Shown: positions 25,050 through 33,988 of the stretch, piece by piece
How the letters are laid out: each line of letters begins with the position of its first letter
Numbering within the stretch: position 1 is the first letter of the stretch
Assembly (NCBI GenBank): GCA_038207625.1
Contig: JBBQZO010000021.1
Coordinates: 42,203 to 106,202 of the forward strand
DNA length: 64,000 nucleotides
Source of the DNA: JBBQZO01 sp038207625
GTDB lineage: Bacteria; Pseudomonadota; Gammaproteobacteria; Burkholderiales; Burkholderiaceae_D
Direction: 5' to 3'
Notes under the pieces: model-generated
Told to the model about the DNA's origin: nothing
Seen by the model: only the letters and a program-made list of their open reading frames with translations
Database searches by the model: none
Position numbers and translations under genes: made by a program

Positions 25050-26250
25050 CGGCCCGCGTGTCCGCATCGGGCGCGCATCGGCCGCGACTGCTGGCGCGCA
25101 GGATCGCCGCCGGCAGCGCGCGCGCCTGCTCTTGCGCCATGGCCGGCTCGAACAGGCACCAGCGGTTGCGCCCGGCCGCCTTGGCGCAATACATCGCCAG
25201 GTCGGCGTGGCGCATCAGCGTCGTGCTGTCGACACCGTCCTGCGGGAACACGCTCACGCCGATGCTCAGCGCCACCGTCAACTGGTGCTGGCCGACGGCG
25301 ATCGGGGCATCGGCCAGCGCGCCCAGGCTGGCGGCGAGGTCCGCGTAATGCGCCGCGTGCGCGTCGCGATGGGGCATCAGCACGATGAACTCGTCGCCGC
25401 CCAGACGCGCCACCGTGTCGCCGCTGCGCAGGCAGGAGGCAATGCGCTGCGCCACCACCTTGAGTACCTGGTCGCCCACTGCGTGGCCGAGGTTGTCGTT
25501 GATGCGATTGAAATGGTCCAGATCGACGAACATCACGGCCAGCCCGGTACGATCGTGTTCGGCCACGGCGATCGCGGCGCTGATGCGGTCGGTGAAGCTG
25601 TGCCGGTTGGGCAGTTCGGTGAGACCATCGACGTAGGCCAGCGCATGCAGGCGCGCGCTAGCCTGCTTGTCGCTGCTCACGTCCACCGTCACGCCGCGCA
25701 GGCGCAGCAGCGGCGCGCCATCGTCGAGCGCGCGCACGCTAGAGCGCAGCCAGATAACGTCACCGTCCGGACGGGTCAGGCGATGCTCCAGTTCGACCGC
25801 CCGCGCCGCGCGCAGAGCGCTGCCGAGCGCGGCGCGGTTGACCGGCGCGCCGTCGCGCTCGCGCAGGTGGCGCTGCCAGAATAGCGGGTCGGCCAGCCAT
25901 GCCGGCGCCGGGTAGCCGGTCATGCAGGCGGCGTGTCCGCTGACATAGGTAAACCGCATGGCGGGCCAGTCGGCCTCCCACACGACGGCATCGATATCGT
26001 CTTGCAATGCGCGCTGGCGTTGCTGCGCGCGGGCCAGCGCACGGGCCAGCGCGTTCGCTTGCCCTTGGGTGCGCCAAAGCAGACCGGCCAGTGCCAGCAG
26101 TGCCGCGATACTCAGCAACGCCGCGCCAAATGCCGTGGACGGCAGCGTTGCGTCACGCAGCAACACGACAGCGACGGCCGTCCATGTCAACAGCGGTATC
26201 AGGAGCAGCAACGCGACATTGAGGCGCTGCTTCGGCACGATCTTCTTCAT
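25045..26250 (-). CDS. Membrane GGDEF diguanylate cyclase with PAS domain
   Basis: Inner-membrane diguanylate cyclase, 401 aa. Two adjacent N-terminal membrane helices (residues about 10-60) with hardly any loop, a short coiled coil, a PAS domain with PAC motif (VVWEADWPAMRFTYVSGHAACMTGYP and the segment ELEHRLTRPDGDVIWLRSSV), then GGDEF starting ALAYVDGLTELPNRHSF. The signature RLGGDEF (about residues 283-288) is intact, as is VDLDHFNRINDNLGHAVGD. The C-terminal tail is Ala/Arg-rich and ends inside the 8-bp repeat array. The PAS input may sense a small ligand or redox state. Confidence 0.92.
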   Translation of the reverse strand: MKKIVPKQRLNVALLLLIPLLTWTAVAVVLLRDATLPSTAFGAALLSIAALLALAGLLWRTQGQANALARALARAQQRQRALQDDIDAVVWEADWPAMRFTYVSGHAACMTGYPAPAWLADPLFWQRHLRERDGAPVNRAALGSALRAARAVELEHRLTRPDGDVIWLRSSVRALDDGAPLLRLRGVTVDVSSDKQASARLHALAYVDGLTELPNRHSFTDRISAAIAVAEHDRTGLAVMFVDLDHFNRINDNLGHAVGDQVLKVVAQRIASCLRSGDTVARLGGDEFIVLMPHRDAHAAHYADLAASLGALADAPIAVGQHQLTVALSIGVSVFPQDGVDSTTLMRHADLAMYCAKAAGRNRWCLFEPAMAQEQARALPAAILRASSRGRCAPDADTRAA

Positions 26251-26625
26251 TCGGGATTGGGGCGGAAAAGGACGGGCTCGGGTGGGGCTGGGGGAGCGCC
26301 AACGGCGCGGCCCGAGGGCGTGACGAAGCGCTGATGTCGGGAACGGGCAATGAAAATAGAATGGCTGTGCTAAAAATATCTGGCAAGTAACGATTATTCC
26401 CTAAAAACAAGATCTTAGCCAGTCCTATCGACGCGTCTTAGCCCGAAATGGCGCGCAATTTTAGAGGGGTTTACCAATCTGCTGACAAGCATGTTGGAAC
26501 GCTAAGCCGTGCGTGCAGGTGTGACCCGGGTTCGCTTTGGCGCGGCCAGCATCGGTGCATGGGGTGTTGGCGCGGGTCTGCGCATGGTAGGCTTGCGGAT
26601 CTTTTTTTCGGGTGGGACTGCGAGC
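26251..26625. other. Intergenic region before sulP, no gene recognised
   Basis: 375 bp between divergent GGDEF and SulP genes, with an AT-richer centre (about 26340-26470). The frame open from 26509 is an in-frame extension of sulP without a ribosome site; I treat it as untranslated. I see no clear operator or RNA. Confidence 0.5.
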
Positions 26626-28287
26626 ATGTTGCAATGGTTAATACAGTATCGGCGCGCCTTGCTGCCTGGCGACATGAGCGCCGGCATCGTGGTGGCGATG
26701 ATGATGATTCCGCAGGGGATGGCGTACGCCCTGGTGGCCGGCTTGCCGCCCGTGGCGGGCATTTACGCCTCGATCCTGCCGCCGGTGTGCTACGCGCTGT
26801 TTGGCAGCAGCATGACGCAATCGGTCGGCCCGATGGCGATCGTGTCCTTGATGACGGCGGCCGCGCTGGCGCCGCTGGCGCCGGCCGGATCGGCCCTGTA
26901 CGGCGTGCTGGCGGCCCAGTTGGCGCTGGTCGCGGGCGGCGTCCTGCTGCTGTGCGGCCTGTTGCGCATGGGTTTTCTGGCCAGTTTCTTTTCGCGCCCG
27001 GTGATGAGCGGTTTCACGATCGGTTCGGCGCTGGTGATCGCCACCGGCCAGCTCAAGGCGCTGCTGGGTGGCGAATTATCCCATCCACACCTGCCCAGCG
27101 CGCTGCTGGGGGTGGGCTCGCTGCTGGTGCTGCTGATCGCGCGCAGCGGCGCCGCGCCCTTGTTGCGACGCTGCGGCGTGCCGGGCGGCGCGGCCGATAT
27201 CGGCGCGCGCCTGGCACCGATGCTGGTCGTGCTGGGCGCCACCGCGCTGGTGCCGCTGCTGGGACTGGTCGCGCAAGGGGTGGCGACGACCGGCGCCGTG
27301 CCGTCCGGCTTGCCCGGCCTGAACCTGGCCACCTCGCCGGCGCACTGGCGCGCCTTGCTGCAGCCGGCGCTGCTGATCGGCTTCATCGTCTTCCTGATGA
27401 GCATGTCGGCGGCCCAGACGCTGGCGCTGAAACGGGGCGAGAAACTGGTCAGCAACCATGAGCTGATCGGACTGGGCGCGGCCAACCTGGCCAGCGCCTT
27501 GTCGGGCGGCTTTCCCGTCACCGGCTCGATGTCGCGCTCGGCCGTCAATTTCGCCGCCGGCGCCAACACGCCGATGGCCAGCCTGATCACGGCCGCCTTG
27601 CTGGCGCTGGCGCTGGTGGCGCCGACCGGCTGGCTGGCGCTGCTCCCGCTGCCCACGCTGGCGGCGACCATCATCGTCGCCGTGCTGGGCATGTTGGAGC
27701 TGGCCACGTTGCGGCTAGCCTGGCGTTACGACCGTGGCGACGCGCTGGCCCTGCTCGTCACCGGCGGCGGCGTGCTGGCGCTGGGCGTCGAGCAGGGGGT
27801 GGTGGTGGGCGTGCTGCTGTCGATGGGCACGCTGATCTGGCGCGCCAGCCGGCCCCATATCGCCGTGCTGGGGCGTATCGCCGGCAGCGAACACTATCGC
27901 AATATCGAACGCTATCCGGCCGACACCTTGCCCGACGTGCTGGTGCTGCGCATCGACGCCAATCTGTTCTTCGGCAATGCCGAGGCGGTCGGCGCGCGCA
28001 TCGAGGAAGAGCTGCTCGCCCATCCCGACACGCGCCACCTGGTGCTGGTGATGACGGCGGTCAGCTCGATCGACACCACGGCGCTGTTTGCGCTGGCCGA
28101 CTTGAACGGGGCGTTGCGGCGCCGCGCGATCACGCTGCACCTGGCTGAGGTCAAGGGGCCGGTGATGGACCGGCTCAAGGACAGCGAACTGCTGGCCCAG
28201 TTGAGCGGACCGGTGTTCCTCAGCACGGCACTGGCCTGCGCCGCGCTGTCCGGCCACGCCACGCGGGCGCACGACGGCGCAGCCTGA
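26626..28287 (+). CDS. SulP family anion transporter with STAS domain
   Basis: Inner-membrane secondary transporter for sulfate, bicarbonate or other anions. ATG 26626 is chosen because GGTGGGA lies 8 nt upstream and the protein then starts where the family does (MLQWLIQYRRALLPGDMSAGIVVAMMMIPQGMAYALVAGLPP). 553 aa. The SulP signature around GLYASILPPVCYALFG-like residues (GIYASILPP here), many membrane helices, and NHELIGLGAANLASALSGGFPVTGSMSRSAVNF follow. A C-terminal STAS domain runs from about residue 420 (LRIDANLFFGNAE, VMTAVSSIDTTALFALADL). It has no carbonic anhydrase beside it. It lies between c-di-GMP genes on the same strand as the GGDEF-EAL gene. Confidence 0.92.
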   Translation: MLQWLIQYRRALLPGDMSAGIVVAMMMIPQGMAYALVAGLPPVAGIYASILPPVCYALFGSSMTQSVGPMAIVSLMTAAALAPLAPAGSALYGVLAAQLALVAGGVLLLCGLLRMGFLASFFSRPVMSGFTIGSALVIATGQLKALLGGELSHPHLPSALLGVGSLLVLLIARSGAAPLLRRCGVPGGAADIGARLAPMLVVLGATALVPLLGLVAQGVATTGAVPSGLPGLNLATSPAHWRALLQPALLIGFIVFLMSMSAAQTLALKRGEKLVSNHELIGLGAANLASALSGGFPVTGSMSRSAVNFAAGANTPMASLITAALLALALVAPTGWLALLPLPTLAATIIVAVLGMLELATLRLAWRYDRGDALALLVTGGGVLALGVEQGVVVGVLLSMGTLIWRASRPHIAVLGRIAGSEHYRNIERYPADTLPDVLVLRIDANLFFGNAEAVGARIEEELLAHPDTRHLVLVMTAVSSIDTTALFALADLNGALRRRAITLHLAEVKGPVMDRLKDSELLAQLSGPVFLSTALACAALSGHATRAHDGAA

Positions 28288-28371
28288 TTGAGCGGTGCGC
28301 CCCTATCCATGACAAACAATTAAGTATATGATGCGTTGCCAATCATGTATAAAAAGTAAGCAGATTTTGTG

Positions 28372-30600
28372 ATGCCACCAGTTGAAAGAAAATTCATGCC
28401 TGTTCAAGTGAAGCCGCCGCGTACCCGTGGCGAGATTCTGATCGTGGAAGACGCGCCCGCGTCGCACCGCCCACTCAGCATCGAGCTCACCGACGCCGGC
28501 TACACGGTGCGCGCCGCGCCCACCGGCGAACTGGCGCTGTGGTCGGCCAAGGCGCGCGCGCCCGAACTGATCCTGATCGACGTGCAGCGCAACGACAGCG
28601 CCGCGTTCGATCTGTGCCTGCGCCTGAAACAGGCGCCCGCGCTGCGCCACGTGCCGCTGATGCTGCTGTCGAGCCGGCACGACGCCGACGCGGCCATGCG
28701 TGCGTTCGGCCTGAGCGACATCGAGATCGTGGCGCGCCCGTGCGCCACCGAACACATCGTCGCGTGCGCCGGCGCGCATCTGCGCCAGGGACGCGCGCAG
28801 ACGGTGCATCACAGCGAACGGCGCCAGTTGGAGCGGCGCGCGCGGGTGCGTGGCGAGGCGCTCGGGGCGGCCGCCGAGCGGCTCGAACAGCAAGTGCAGC
28901 TAGGGCGGGCCAACGAGGAAGCGCTGCGCCTGTCGGCCCAGGTGTTCGATGCCACCCAGGACGCGATCTTCATCACCGACGTGCAAGGGCTGGTGGTGCG
29001 CGTCAATCCCGCCTTCACACGCATCACCGGCTACAGTTCGGACGAGGTGATGGGCCAGCGCCTGTGCGTGATGCGCACGCTGCACGATGGCCAGTCGGTG
29101 TTTACCATCGCCTGGGCGGCCCTGCACCGCGGCGAGCAATGGTCGGGCGAGGTGATGAGCCATCACAAGGACGGCGTCAGCTGTCCCGGTCAGTTGACGG
29201 TGACGGCCGCGCGCGATCCGGACGGCCGCCTGCGCAACGCGGTGGCGGTGTTCGTCGACCTGTCCGAGCGCAAGGCCGAGCAGCACCTGATCGACTTCCT
29301 GTCCTACCATGACGCGCTGACCGGCCTGCCCAACCGCACGCTGGCGCGCGCGCGCTTCGACCAGAGCCTGGCCGCGGCCGGGCGTGAAGGCAATCTGGTG
29401 GTGGTGCTGTGCCTGGACCTGGACCGCTTCAAGGGTATCAACGCGGCCATGGGGCATCCGGCCGGCGACCGCGCATTGAAACTGGTGGCCGATTTCCTGT
29501 GCACCTGCGTGCGTCCGGGCGACACCGTCACGCGCCAGGGCGGCGATGAATTCCAGATCATCATGCAAGACGACGCCGCTCTGGAGCTGACCATGTCGAC
29601 CGCCCAGGTGATCCTCGACGGCGTGCGCGAGCGCCTGATGCTGGACGCCCAGCACCTGCCGCTCAGTACCAGCATCGGCATCGCGGTCAGCCCCAACGAC
29701 GGCACCAGCCTCGATGAATTGATACGCAACGCCGATGCGGCGCTGGTGCGCGCCAAGGAGCAGGGGCGCGACACCTATCAGTTCTTCACCGAACGGATGA
29801 ATATCGAGATCCGCGCCAAGGCGGCCATGCTGGCGCAGCTGCGCGGAGCGATCGCGCGCAGCGAGTTCGAAGTCTACTATCAGCCGCAGCTATGTCTGCG
29901 CACCGGCGTGATCGTCGGCGCCGAAGCGCTGCTGCGCTGGGATAATCCGCTGCTGGGGCGGGTCGAGCCGCACAGCTTCATCGCGTTGGCCGAGGAAATC
30001 GGCCTGATCGGCCCGATCGGTGAATGGGTGCTCGAGCGGGTGTGCGGCCAGATCAAGCAGTGGCAGGATTTGGGGTACGGCCAGTTGAAGGTGGCGGTCA
30101 ATCTGTCGGCGCGCCAGTTCGAGCAGGACGGCACCGTGACGCTGGTTGAGTCGGCGCTGCGCCGGCACGCCATCAACCCGGCCTGCCTGGACCTGGAAAT
30201 CACCGAGGGCACCGTGATGGGCGACCCGGACAAGGCGTACACCGCGCTGAACCGCTTGAAACAGATCGGCGTGCAGATTTCGCTGGACGATTTCGGCACC
30301 GGCTATTCCAGCCTGGGCTATTTGCGGCGCTTCCCGATCGACGTGCTGAAGATCGACAAATGCTTCGTCGATGACCTCACGCGCAGCCGCAACGACCAGG
30401 CCATCGCGCTGTCGGTGATCTCGCTGGCGCACAACCTGAGCATGAAGGTGGTGGCCGAAGGCGTCGAAACTGAGGCGCAGCTGGCCTTCCTGGCCGCCAA
30501 CGGCTGCGACCAGATGCAGGGCAATCTGTTCAGTCACGCGCTGCCGGCGGCAGGGTTCGGCGCGCTGCTGGCCGAGGCGCGCAACCTGTATCCGGGCTGA
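28372..30600 (+). CDS. Receiver-PAS-GGDEF-EAL c-di-GMP turnover protein
   Basis: Cytosolic response regulator with both cyclase and phosphodiesterase domains. Start uncertain: ATG 28372 used; GTG 28369 and ATG 28396 are possible, none with a strong ribosome site. Receiver domain: residues 20-140 with phospho-acceptor Asp70 (LILID), but the usual Lys-Pro is VARP, so Lys is replaced by Arg. PAS covers about 190-310 (FDATQDAIFITDVQGLVVRVNPAFTRITGY). GGDEF has the intact GGDEF signature and LDLDRFKGINAAMGHPAGD. EAL is complete: EALLRW, NLSARQF, LEITEG, DDFGTGYSSLGYL, KIDK and AEGVETEAQ. Both activities are therefore possible; the phosphodiesterase looks certain. Confidence 0.93.
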   Translation: MPPVERKFMPVQVKPPRTRGEILIVEDAPASHRPLSIELTDAGYTVRAAPTGELALWSAKARAPELILIDVQRNDSAAFDLCLRLKQAPALRHVPLMLLSSRHDADAAMRAFGLSDIEIVARPCATEHIVACAGAHLRQGRAQTVHHSERRQLERRARVRGEALGAAAERLEQQVQLGRANEEALRLSAQVFDATQDAIFITDVQGLVVRVNPAFTRITGYSSDEVMGQRLCVMRTLHDGQSVFTIAWAALHRGEQWSGEVMSHHKDGVSCPGQLTVTAARDPDGRLRNAVAVFVDLSERKAEQHLIDFLSYHDALTGLPNRTLARARFDQSLAAAGREGNLVVVLCLDLDRFKGINAAMGHPAGDRALKLVADFLCTCVRPGDTVTRQGGDEFQIIMQDDAALELTMSTAQVILDGVRERLMLDAQHLPLSTSIGIAVSPNDGTSLDELIRNADAALVRAKEQGRDTYQFFTERMNIEIRAKAAMLAQLRGAIARSEFEVYYQPQLCLRTGVIVGAEALLRWDNPLLGRVEPHSFIALAEEIGLIGPIGEWVLERVCGQIKQWQDLGYGQLKVAVNLSARQFEQDGTVTLVESALRRHAINPACLDLEITEGTVMGDPDKAYTALNRLKQIGVQISLDDFGTGYSSLGYLRRFPIDVLKIDKCFVDDLTRSRNDQAIALSVISLAHNLSMKVVAEGVETEAQLAFLAANGCDQMQGNLFSHALPAAGFGALLAEARNLYPG

Positions 30601-30636
30601 ACGGCGCGATCGCTTGCAGCCGCCGTTGCGGCGCCC

Positions 30637-31257
30637 TCAGTCCGGGCGGCGCGGCGCCAGAATGATCGGCGCGGCCCGCTCGGGACGCAGACCCTGATGG
30701 CCCTGGTAGGCGGCGCGCACGGCGGCCATATCGAGCTCCGGCTCGCCCGTCAGCGTGATGGCGTCGACCACACCCAGTTCCTTGTTCGGATAATCGAGGT
30801 AGACAATCAGCAGCGGCACCTTGGCCGTCACGGCCAGGTAGTAGAAGCCGCTGCGCCAGTTGTCGCGGTAGCTGCGCGTGCCTTCGGGCGCCAGCGCGAG
30901 CCAGTACCAGTCGGCCGCGCTGATGCGCGCCGCCAGGCGCGCGGTGGCGCCGGTGGCGGCGCTGCGCTCGATCGGCTCGCCGCCCCACGAACGCAGCAGG
31001 GGGCCGAACAGTTTGCCGAACAGGCCGCCGAACAGCGATTCCTTGGCCAGCCAGTGAAACGGCAGGCCCAGCGTCCACTTTGCCAGCAGGCCGACGATGA
31101 AGTCCCAGTTGGACGTGTGCGGGTAGACGATGGCGACCCCGCGCGGACCCGGCAGGGGGCGAAAGCGGATGTTCCAGCCAAACAGGTTCAGCAGCCGCAA
31201 TGCGCTGCGCTGTTGCCAGGTGGGCAGGGACTGCGCTTGCAGTCGGTAGGCGCTCAT
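30637..31257 (-). CDS. PlsC-like lysophospholipid acyltransferase family protein
   Basis: Membrane-associated acyltransferase of the LPLAT superfamily, 206 aa. Motif I HTSNWD (His47, Asp52; HX4D) is intact, motif III is APEGTRSY (Glu125 to Arg128), and the acceptor-binding region FGGLFGKLFGPLLRSWGGEPIERS matches the family. Shorter than PlsC of E. coli (245 aa), as in the 1-acyl-glycerol-3-phosphate acyltransferase-like subgroup. It acts on lysophospholipid or another acceptor; the substrate is not determinable. Stands alone. Confidence 0.88.
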   Translation of the reverse strand: MSAYRLQAQSLPTWQQRSALRLLNLFGWNIRFRPLPGPRGVAIVYPHTSNWDFIVGLLAKWTLGLPFHWLAKESLFGGLFGKLFGPLLRSWGGEPIERSAATGATARLAARISAADWYWLALAPEGTRSYRDNWRSGFYYLAVTAKVPLLIVYLDYPNKELGVVDAITLTGEPELDMAAVRAAYQGHQGLRPERAAPIILAPRRPD

Positions 31258-31412
31258 GGGGATCTCCGTTGTGCCTGTATGCCAGGTCTCATTGTGGACT
31301 AAAAAAGCGGGTTTCCCTTGGGTAGTTTAGATTGCGTTCAAGAAAAACAGCGACTGCATTCTATAGCCTTGTTATGGTTTAGACAAGCGCAACCGCTGGC
31401 GGAAATTCGACG

Positions 31413-31430
31413 CTTCGAGTATTATTGAAG
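31413..31430. promoter_or_regulatory. Candidate ArsR operator upstream of the arsenic operon
   Basis: Imperfect dyad CTTC-N10-GAAG about 30 bp upstream of the arsR ATG, in an AT-richer stretch. Position fits an autorepression site. The assignment is inference. Confidence 0.4.
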
Positions 31431-31458
31431 TCTTGACCGCCAATACGATGGGACCTCG

Positions 31459-31773
31459 ATGGAAACGAGCAATGCGCTCAGCGCTTTGACCGCCGTTGCG
31501 CAGGAATCGCGCCTGGCAGTTTTTCGCCTGCTGGTGCAGGCCGGGCCGCAAGGTATGGCGGCCAGCAAAATCGCCGAGCAACTGGGGATCGCGCCGTCCT
31601 CGCTGTCGTTCCACCTGAAAGAGCTGACCCACGCCGACTTGCTGACGGCCAGCCCCGCAGGACGCTTTGTGATCTACGCCGCCAATTTCGCCACCATGAA
31701 CGCGCTGATCGGTTTTTTGACTGAGAATTGCTGCGGCGGCCAACCATGCGCGCCGGGTGCATGCGCGAGCTGA
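31459..31773 (+). CDS. arsR: ArsR-family arsenite-responsive repressor
   Basis: Winged-helix repressor released by As(III), 104 aa. HTH region MAASKIAEQLGIAPSSLSFHLKELTHADLL is clear. The metal site is at the C-terminus: Cys91, Cys92, Cys97 and Cys102 in ENCCGGQPCAPGAC, the arrangement known for the Acidithiobacillus ferrooxidans ArsR type (Cys pair plus a later Cys), not the alpha-3 CVC type. No site is seen in the helix region. It is the first gene of an operon with a small ORF, an aquaporin and arsC. Confidence 0.93.
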   Translation: METSNALSALTAVAQESRLAVFRLLVQAGPQGMAASKIAEQLGIAPSSLSFHLKELTHADLLTASPAGRFVIYAANFATMNALIGFLTENCCGGQPCAPGACAS

Positions 31774-31817
31774 ATGCGGCGCGCCGCATCAGCCCAATTG
31801 ATTAAACGGATGAAGTG

Positions 31818-31919
31818 ATGATGATGTCGAACTGTTTTGCCGCCACCCATGTGGCCGGTGCCCTGTCTTTTGCCGCGCCGCTCGCGCAGCCATGTAGCTT
31901 CAGCGGCGGTGCGCAATGA
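31818..31919 (+). CDS. Possible small ORF coupled to the arsenic aquaporin
   Basis: 33-codon frame beginning with three consecutive ATGs (31818, 31821, 31824) and ending in TGA that overlaps the aquaporin ATG as ATGA. It reads MMMSNCFAATHVAGALSF then AAPLAQPCSFSGGAQ, with two Cys and a hydrophobic middle. The ribosome site is weak. It could be a leader peptide that couples translation to the channel gene, or chance. It lies in the 140-bp gap between arsR and the aquaporin. Confidence 0.35.
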   Translation: MMMSNCFAATHVAGALSFAAPLAQPCSFSGGAQ

Positions 31920-32635
31920 CGCTGGCGCGCCGCTTGGTCGCCGAGGGGCTGGGCACCGCGCTGTTGCTGGCGGTGGTGGTCGGCTCGGCCACGATGGGCC
32001 GGAATCTGTCCGGCGGCAACGACGCGCTGTTCTTGTTGGCCAATTCACTGGCCACCGGGGCGGGGCTAGTGGCGTTGATTCTGACCTTTGGCACCATTTC
32101 GGGCGCCCACTTCAACCCGGTCGTGACGCTGTCCGAAGCATGGCAGCGCAATCTGCCGGCCGGCCAGGTGTTGCCCTACATCGCCGTGCAGATCGGCGGC
32201 GCGCTGGCCGGCGTGGCTGGCGCGCACCTGATGTTCGGCTTGCCCGTGTGGAGCCTGTCCGAGCATGTGCGCAGCGGGCCCGCCCAGTGCTGGAGCGAGT
32301 TTGTCGCCACCTTTGGCCTGATCGGCGTGATCATCGGCGTCTCGCGCAGCCGGCCCGCCGCGACACCGTTCGCAGTGGCGGCGTATATCGTGGCCGCCTA
32401 CTGGTTCACCGCCTCGACCTCGTTTGCCAATCCGGCGGTGACGCTGGCCCGTGCGCTCAGCGCCAGCGCGGCTGGCATCCGGCCCGCCGATGTGCTGCCG
32501 TTCATCGCCGCGCAGCTAGCTGGCGCGGCCAGCGCGAGCGCGCTGTTTTGCTGGTTGTATCCGGCTGCGCCGCCCGGCGCCACCGTCGCCGGCACGGTCG
32601 CGCCGGGCGACTTCGACCAACCAACGCCACCCTAA
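31916..32635 (+). CDS. Aquaporin/MIP channel of the arsenic operon (AqpS-like)
   Basis: Membrane channel of the major intrinsic protein family, 239 aa. Six helices with two pore motifs: HFNPVVTLSEAW (NPV instead of NPA) and SFANPAVTLARAL (NPA). In Sinorhizobium meliloti an aquaporin (AqpS) replaces the ArsB pump: ArsC reduces arsenate and arsenite leaves through the channel (established). The order arsR-aqp-arsC here, with no arsB or acr3 in sight, fits this route. The start overlaps the stop of the 33-codon frame. The Pro/Thr-rich tail after the last helix is likely cytosolic. Confidence 0.9.
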   Translation: MTLARRLVAEGLGTALLLAVVVGSATMGRNLSGGNDALFLLANSLATGAGLVALILTFGTISGAHFNPVVTLSEAWQRNLPAGQVLPYIAVQIGGALAGVAGAHLMFGLPVWSLSEHVRSGPAQCWSEFVATFGLIGVIIGVSRSRPAATPFAVAAYIVAAYWFTASTSFANPAVTLARALSASAAGIRPADVLPFIAAQLAGAASASALFCWLYPAAPPGATVAGTVAPGDFDQPTPP

Positions 32636-32647
32636 GGACACCGTTAC

Positions 32648-33079
32648 ATGGATATCACGATCTACCATAACCCGCGCTGCGGCACCTCGCGCAACACCCT
32701 GGCGCTGATCCGCAATAGCGGCGTCGAACCGCTGGTGGTGGACTACCTGAGCAATCCGCCCACCCGTGTGGCCTTGCGGGCGATGATCGACCAAGCCGGC
32801 CTGACGGTGCGCGCCGCGCTGCGCGAGAAGGAACAGCAGTTCGCCGAACTGGGCCTGGACCAGCCGGGCGTCGACGACGATGCGTTGCTCGACGCCGTGC
32901 TGGCCCATCCGGTGCTGCTGAACCGGCCCTTCGTGCTGACACCGTTGGGCGCGCGCCTGTGCCGCCCGTCCGAACTGGTGCTCGACATTCTGCCGCTGCC
33001 GCAACAGGGCGCGTTTGCCAAGGAAGACGGCGAAGCTGTGATTGACGCCAGCGGCCAGCGCATCGCCCCGCGCGCCTGA
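32648..33079 (+). CDS. arsC: Arsenate reductase, glutaredoxin-coupled type
   Basis: Reduces arsenate to arsenite using glutathione and glutaredoxin. 143 aa, standard length for the R773/Spx-ArsC fold. Catalytic Cys11 in IYHNPRCGTSRNTL. The arginine set is present in NRPFVLTPLGARLCRPSELV. Directly after the aquaporin gene (12 bp). Together they make arsenite and let it out; arsenite also releases ArsR. Confidence 0.96.
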   Translation: MDITIYHNPRCGTSRNTLALIRNSGVEPLVVDYLSNPPTRVALRAMIDQAGLTVRAALREKEQQFAELGLDQPGVDDDALLDAVLAHPVLLNRPFVLTPLGARLCRPSELVLDILPLPQQGAFAKEDGEAVIDASGQRIAPRA

Positions 33080-33143
33080 GGCGGCACCACCCGCTCCGGC
33101 GTGCGGCCGCAAACGCGCATACGTCCAACGACGACAGCGCGCC

Positions 33144-33407
33144 ATGCTGCATGCCCAGATCGACCACTTGAGCGTCACCGCGTCGACCCTGGCCGCTGGC
33201 ATCGACGACGACGTGCAGGCGCTGGGCGTGACGCCGCTGGCTGGCGGCGCGCATGCGCGCATGGGCACACACAACTGTCTGCTCAAGCTTGGCGAGAACA
33301 TGTTTCTCGCGGTGATTGCGGTCAATCCGGCGCAGCCCGCGACTGGCGCTGCGCGCCTCATCGCGCTGATCGACACGCCGGGCGGGCTGCGCCAATTGGG
33401 CGCCTAG
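33144..33407 (+). pseudogene. Truncated VOC/glyoxalase_3-like protein
   Basis: 87 codons. The start reads MLHAQIDHLSVTASTLAAG, then MGTHNCLLKLGENMFLAVIAVNPAQP, a good match to the first domain of glyoxalase-like VOC proteins, which normally continue for another 100 or more residues (LDDP, then a second half). Here the frame stops after GGLRQLGA and I see no continuation in the other frames before 33541. It is likely a deletion remnant, although a stand-alone half domain cannot be ruled out. Confidence 0.55.
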
Positions 33408-33540
33408 TCAGGCCTGGAAAACCGGCTGCAGTTGATTTGATCTAGATCAGTACGCAGGCCGTGCCGAGCGATCAAATACACTAAGCGCCACTGCCGTGCG
33501 CGCCCATCACATCGATCGCGAATCCGCCCGGGAGGCTATC

Positions 33541-33987
33541 ATGGCGACCTCACCCTTATCTGGCAACGAGACGGCGCAAACGCCGGGCGCAGTCAGGCTG
33601 CCAGCCGTGTTGGCCTGGCTGCGTGAAGTGAAGGAGTTGATCGCGCTGGTGCTGTTTTTTGCCGGCGGCGTCACCTGGCTGGCCGGCTACTTCGCCACCA
33701 AGGCCCAGGTCGAGGAGCTGCGCTGCCTGTTGCTGACCAACGTAGGCATGGTCGACAGCCAGATGCACAGCAAGATCATCGGCGACGAACTGGCGCGCAT
33801 GGGGCGCCAACTGGAAGACATCGGCGACAAGGAAAAACTGGGGCCCTTGTCCGACTTCGACAAAGAGGAAAGAAAGCGTCTGTCGCTCGATTCCGACATC
33901 GCCAAGGCGCAGTACGTGGACGCCGAAAAGACCTTCGCGCAAAACGCCGACAAGTTGCGTACGAACTTCTGTCAGAAGGGACGCTGA
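33541..33987 (+). CDS. Membrane-anchored helical protein of unknown function
   Basis: 148 aa. ATG 33541 with GGGAGG upstream. One membrane helix at residues about 32-52 (ELIALVLFFAGGVTWLAGYF), then a charged alpha-helical domain rich in Glu, Lys and Asp (about 55-148) with likely coiled-coil content. One Cys pair candidate: C in ELRCLLL and C in NFCQKGR. The stop is 1 bp before the GTG of the small HExxH protein, so the two are one unit. I do not recognise the family; the topology would place the helical domain in the periplasm or the cytosol. Confidence 0.72.
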   Translation: MATSPLSGNETAQTPGAVRLPAVLAWLREVKELIALVLFFAGGVTWLAGYFATKAQVEELRCLLLTNVGMVDSQMHSKIIGDELARMGRQLEDIGDKEKLGPLSDFDKEERKRLSLDSDIAKAQYVDAEKTFAQNADKLRTNFCQKGR

Positions 33988-33988
33988 G

